Of a stretch of 26,733 nt of DNA, positions 24,772 to 26,733 are shown in pieces (within the stretch, counting starts at the first letter, position 1; each line of letters begins with the position of its first letter). Origin of the DNA: CAZYWA01 sp964650975 [NCBI: uncultured bacterium] (GTDB lineage Bacteria; JADJOY01). The notes beneath the pieces are model-generated. The model saw only the letters and a program-made list of their open reading frames with translations. It did not search any database and was not told where the DNA came from. The translations under genes and the position numbers were made by a program. Location: NCBI GenBank assembly GCA_964650975.1, contig CAZYWA010000030.1, positions 1 through 26,733 on the forward strand. The letters are read 5' to 3'.

Positions 24772-25055
24772 CAGCGACCCGCCGCCGCGACGGGCACGGG
24801 CCGGCGGCGCGGGCCGGTCGGCGCTTCCGCGCCGACCGGAAACGCGCGTGGCGGGTTCTCCTCGCCTCGGCAGCTCGCCGACTCGCTCACAGGGGCTCCT
24901 TCGGACGGACCGTACGGGCTGGGGCGCCGGTTTGTACCTGCTCGTGGCGGTGTGCGACACTGAAGAACGGTGTCATCGCGCCCGCGTGGCGCGTCCAGGA
25001 CGGGTGCGAGCGGGGCCTCCGGTAGGGTGGAGAGGCCGGCACCGATCCTGCCGCC
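24772..25055. other. Non-coding stretch between the repeat and the second radical SAM gene
   Basis: The whole gap from 24659 to 25067 is 409 bases. After the repeat copy the sequence is GC-rich with several small palindromes. The strongest is an 11-bp perfect stem, listed separately (24814-24839). A small open frame at 24763-24963 has arginine/glycine-rich composition and no ribosome-binding site, so I do not call it. No convincing promoter is visible; TTGTAC at 24932-24937 lacks a good partner. TAGGGT at 25023-25028 is a weak -10 candidate. Confidence 0.5.
24814..24839. repeat. 11-bp perfect stem-loop
   Basis: CCGGTCGGCGC (24814-24824) and GCGCCGACCGG (24829-24839) are exact reverse complements around a TTCC loop. 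The inner part, GTCGGCGC/GCGCCGAC, is the same as the core of stem 3 in repeat copy 1, so it may be a displaced remnant of that stem. No T-run follows, so it is not a standard intrinsic terminator. Confidence 0.6.
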
Positions 25056-25067
25056 GGGAGGCCCCCT

Positions 25068-26084
25068 GTGACCGTCGTGACCATGAACTCAGAGACCGCA
25101 AGCCGCGACGACTCCGTCGTCGTGTCGTTGCTCGAGCCGCCGCTGCCCACGCAGATCCAGCTCGAGCCCACCACCGTGTGCAACCTCGACTGCATCATGT
25201 GTCCCATCAATTCGCTGCAACGGGACAAGAACATGATGACCCTCGAGGAGTTCAAGGACCTCGTGGGACGCTTCCCCCATCTCGACCTCATCACCATGCA
25301 CGGGATCGGCGAGCCGCTCATGAACCGCTACTTCTTCGCCATGGTCGAGCACGCGAAGTCGAAGGGCATGAAGGTCTACTTCAACAACAACATGACCTAC
25401 ATGACCGAGGACAACGCGCGGAAGCTGCTCGGTCTGGGCGTCGACGAGATCCGCACCAGCCTCGATACGCCCTACAAAGACGAGTACATGCGGATCCGTC
25501 CGCCCCGCAACCAGCGCACCAACTTCTTCGACGACGTGGTGCGGAACGTCCGCACGCTGGTCCAGGTGCGGAACGCCATGGGCTCCAAGACCAAGATCAA
25601 GCTGGTCGGCGTGTGCATGGACGAGACCATTCGCCAGATGCCCGATCTCACCCGCCTCGGCCTCGAGCTCGGCGTCGACGAGATCATGATCCAGAACATG
25701 CAGCTCTGGAGCGGCAAGAGCGAGTTCCGCGAGGACCGCGAGGGGAAGGTGGTCGCGGACCAGGTGATGGCCGAGGTCTACGAGGAGTGCCGCCAGATCG
25801 CCGCCAACAAGGTGCCGCTCAAGATGTGGCATCCGGGCGTCAGCCACGGCTGCAACTGGGCCGAGACCTCGTGCTACGTGACGGTCGACGGCTACGTGAC
25901 GCCGTGCTGCAACTGCCCGGACCCCAAGGTCAAGAATTTCGGCAGCCTGAACGAGAAGAGTCTCGAGGAGATCTGGTGGGGCGACGATTACAAGGAGTTC
26001 CGCCGCCGCCTCGCCACCCCCGAGGACATCCCGGAGATCTGCGACGGCTGCGTGATCTACGGCGGGCGCTTCAAGGAGTACTGA
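25068..26084 (+). CDS. Second radical SAM/SPASM-domain protein
   Basis: This 338-residue protein starts at a GTG with GGGAGG at 25056-25061. The radical SAM cluster CNLDCIMC has Cys38, Cys42 and Cys45. GIGEPLMNRYF is the GEP-like motif and RTSLDTPYKDEYMRIR the later strand. The C-terminal SPASM-like region has Cys262, Cys269, Cys280, Cys281 and Cys283, then Cys325 and Cys328 in ICDGCVIYGG, enough for auxiliary Fe-S clusters. It is shorter than the enzyme at 13034 and lacks its long N-terminal extension. No peptide precursor or peptidase gene is near. It sits between glycosyltransferase and nucleotidyltransferase genes, which suggests sugar or lipid tailoring. The substrate is unknown. Confidence 0.88.
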   Translation: MTVVTMNSETASRDDSVVVSLLEPPLPTQIQLEPTTVCNLDCIMCPINSLQRDKNMMTLEEFKDLVGRFPHLDLITMHGIGEPLMNRYFFAMVEHAKSKGMKVYFNNNMTYMTEDNARKLLGLGVDEIRTSLDTPYKDEYMRIRPPRNQRTNFFDDVVRNVRTLVQVRNAMGSKTKIKLVGVCMDETIRQMPDLTRLGLELGVDEIMIQNMQLWSGKSEFREDREGKVVADQVMAEVYEECRQIAANKVPLKMWHPGVSHGCNWAETSCYVTVDGYVTPCCNCPDPKVKNFGSLNEKSLEEIWWGDDYKEFRRRLATPEDIPEICDGCVIYGGRFKEY

Positions 26085-26107
26085 GGCGCTCGATGCCTCG
26101 CCCGGAG

Positions 26108-26175
26108 GGCTGCGGTCCCTCGCAGCCGCGGCGCTTCGATTCCATCCGGGCCGCCGGACGCGAGAAGCCGCGTCC
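26108..26175. other. Two small hairpins after the second radical SAM gene
   Basis: A 7-bp stem GGCTGCG/CGCAGCC (26108-26114/26121-26127) is followed by a 7-bp stem GGACGCG/CGCGTCC (26156-26162/26169-26175). Both lie in the 183-base gap before the nucleotidyltransferase gene. They may help end the upstream transcript, but neither has a T-run. Confidence 0.35.
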
Positions 26176-26204
26176 CTCCGCGCCGCGACGCGGCCGGACT
26201 TCGC

Positions 26205-26234
26205 TTGTCGCGTGATCCCGCGCTCTGGTAAGAA
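26205..26234 (+). promoter_or_regulatory. Possible sigma70-like promoter for the nucleotidyltransferase gene
   Basis: TTGTCG (26205-26210) is followed after 18 bases by TAAGAA (26229-26234) in the only AT-rich patch of this gap, about 33 bases before the ATG at 26268. The match is moderate. It suggests a new transcription unit starting with the sugar-nucleotide gene. Confidence 0.4.
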
Positions 26235-26267
26235 TTCCAGCCTTTGCGCCGGGGAGATGAGACCGCG

Positions 26268-26733
26268 ATGAAGAGCCTGCCGCTGGTGGTGCCCGCCGCG
26301 GGAAGAGGACACCGGGCCCTCCCGTACACGATGGAGCACCCCAAGGCGCTCCTCGAGGTGGATGGCAAGCCGCTCCTCGGACAGGTGCTCGATCTGGCCC
26401 AGTCGATCGGCGTCGAGCGCGCCTACGTGATCGTCGGCTTCAAGGCCGAGGAGATCAGCAAGCGCTTCGGCGACCGCTACGGCTCGATCGCGCTCACCTA
26501 CGTCGAGCAGCCCGAGCTCTTGGGCCTGGTGCACGCCATCAGCCAGCTCGAGAAGCACCTCTCCGAAGACTTCATCATGATGCTGTGCGACGAGATCTAC
26601 TTCGACACCCGGCACCGCGAGGTCATGCCGCACTTCCGCAGCATCAACCCGGACGTGCTGTGCTGCGTCATGAAGGGCACGCCCGAAGAGATCATGAAGA
26701 ACTACAGCGTCGAGTTCCAGGGCGACCGGATCA
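26268..26733 (+). CDS. Sugar-phosphate nucleotidyltransferase, truncated by the window end
   Basis: The first 155 codons are present; the gene runs off the right edge. GGGGAG (26251-26256) precedes the ATG by 11 bases. The N-terminus reads LVVPAAGRGHRALPYTMEHP, a variant of the nucleotide-binding signature GxGxR...PxT...PK. KALLEVDGKPLLGQVLDLA follows, then YVEQPELLGLVHAI, which corresponds to the (E/Q)xxxxGxxxA substrate region, and FIMMLCDEIYF at the metal-binding aspartate. This belongs to the RmlA/GalU/GlmU-like NTP_transferase family, which activates sugar phosphates to NDP-sugars. In this locus it probably supplies a donor for the glycosyltransferases. The particular sugar and nucleotide cannot be told from this portion. 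Confidence 0.87.
   Translation, partial: MKSLPLVVPAAGRGHRALPYTMEHPKALLEVDGKPLLGQVLDLAQSIGVERAYVIVGFKAEEISKRFGDRYGSIALTYVEQPELLGLVHAISQLEKHLSEDFIMMLCDEIYFDTRHREVMPHFRSINPDVLCCVMKGTPEEIMKNYSVEFQGDRI

Noticed and set aside
24763-24963. A 66-codon ORF in the gap before the second radical SAM gene
   Set aside because: It starts inside the repeat element, has no ribosome-binding site and encodes an Arg/Gly/Pro-rich sequence without recognisable features.
25068-26084. RiPP (modified peptide) biosynthesis locus around the SPASM enzymes
   Set aside because: I found no short precursor ORF with a good start site, leader-binding protein, peptidase or peptide exporter next to either radical SAM gene.
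26085-26220. A third copy of the structured repeat
   Set aside because: Hairpins are present, but the shared linkers (GGCCCCACCCCC) and the TGC-loop stem are absent.

Overview
The window is GC-rich (roughly two-thirds G+C by eye) and gene-dense, and every gene I can support lies on the + strand. A secretin and a Wza-type outer-membrane export lipoprotein indicate a two-membraned (Gram-negative-type) bacterium. GTG and TTG starts are frequent. No rRNA, tRNA or other phylogenetic marker is present, so I do not name a phylum; an uncultured or deltaproteobacterial-like lineage is only a guess.

Region 1 (1-8187) is the core of a Tad/Flp type IVc pilus locus: the end of a possible TadE-like gene, cpaB/rcpC, a cpaC/rcpA secretin with an unusual three-copy N-terminal pilus domain, a TadG-like protein, the tadA/cpaF ATPase, and the platform proteins tadB and tadC. 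tadZ/cpaE, the Flp pilin and the prepilin peptidase are not in view. A DUF192 gene (8204-8737) follows directly.

Region 2 (about 8670-26733) is an exopolysaccharide or other surface-glycan locus. It starts at the best sigma70-like promoter in the window (8670-8699) and a 38-residue membrane peptide. Next come the export and length-control genes: a Wza-like lipoprotein, a BY-kinase-like ATPase lacking the P-loop lysine, a Wzz/GumC-like protein and a polysaccharide deacetylase. A second promoter (12957-12985) precedes the glycan assembly and tailoring genes: a radical SAM/SPASM enzyme, a zinc-ribbon methyltransferase, a secreted TIM-barrel glycosidase-like protein, a methyltransferase, a GT2 glycosyltransferase, a second zinc-ribbon methyltransferase, an FAD oxidoreductase and a fourth methyltransferase. 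Several of these overlap by 4 bases (ATGA or GTGA), indicating translational coupling. Two GT4 glycosyltransferases follow, then a second radical SAM/SPASM enzyme and a sugar-nucleotidyltransferase cut by the window end. No Wzx flippase, Wzy polymerase or initiating sugar-phosphate transferase is visible, so the locus probably continues to the right.

The most unusual non-coding feature is a pair of roughly 110-base direct repeats at 22138-22246 and 24661-24771, flanking exactly the two-gene GT4 cassette. Single-stranded segments are conserved between the copies. Two of the hairpin stems differ in sequence but keep base pairing, which suggests a structured RNA or DNA element under selection. 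Other notable points are the repeated SPASM radical SAM plus methyltransferase pattern without any visible peptide precursor, and the altered ATP-binding motif of the BY-kinase homologue.
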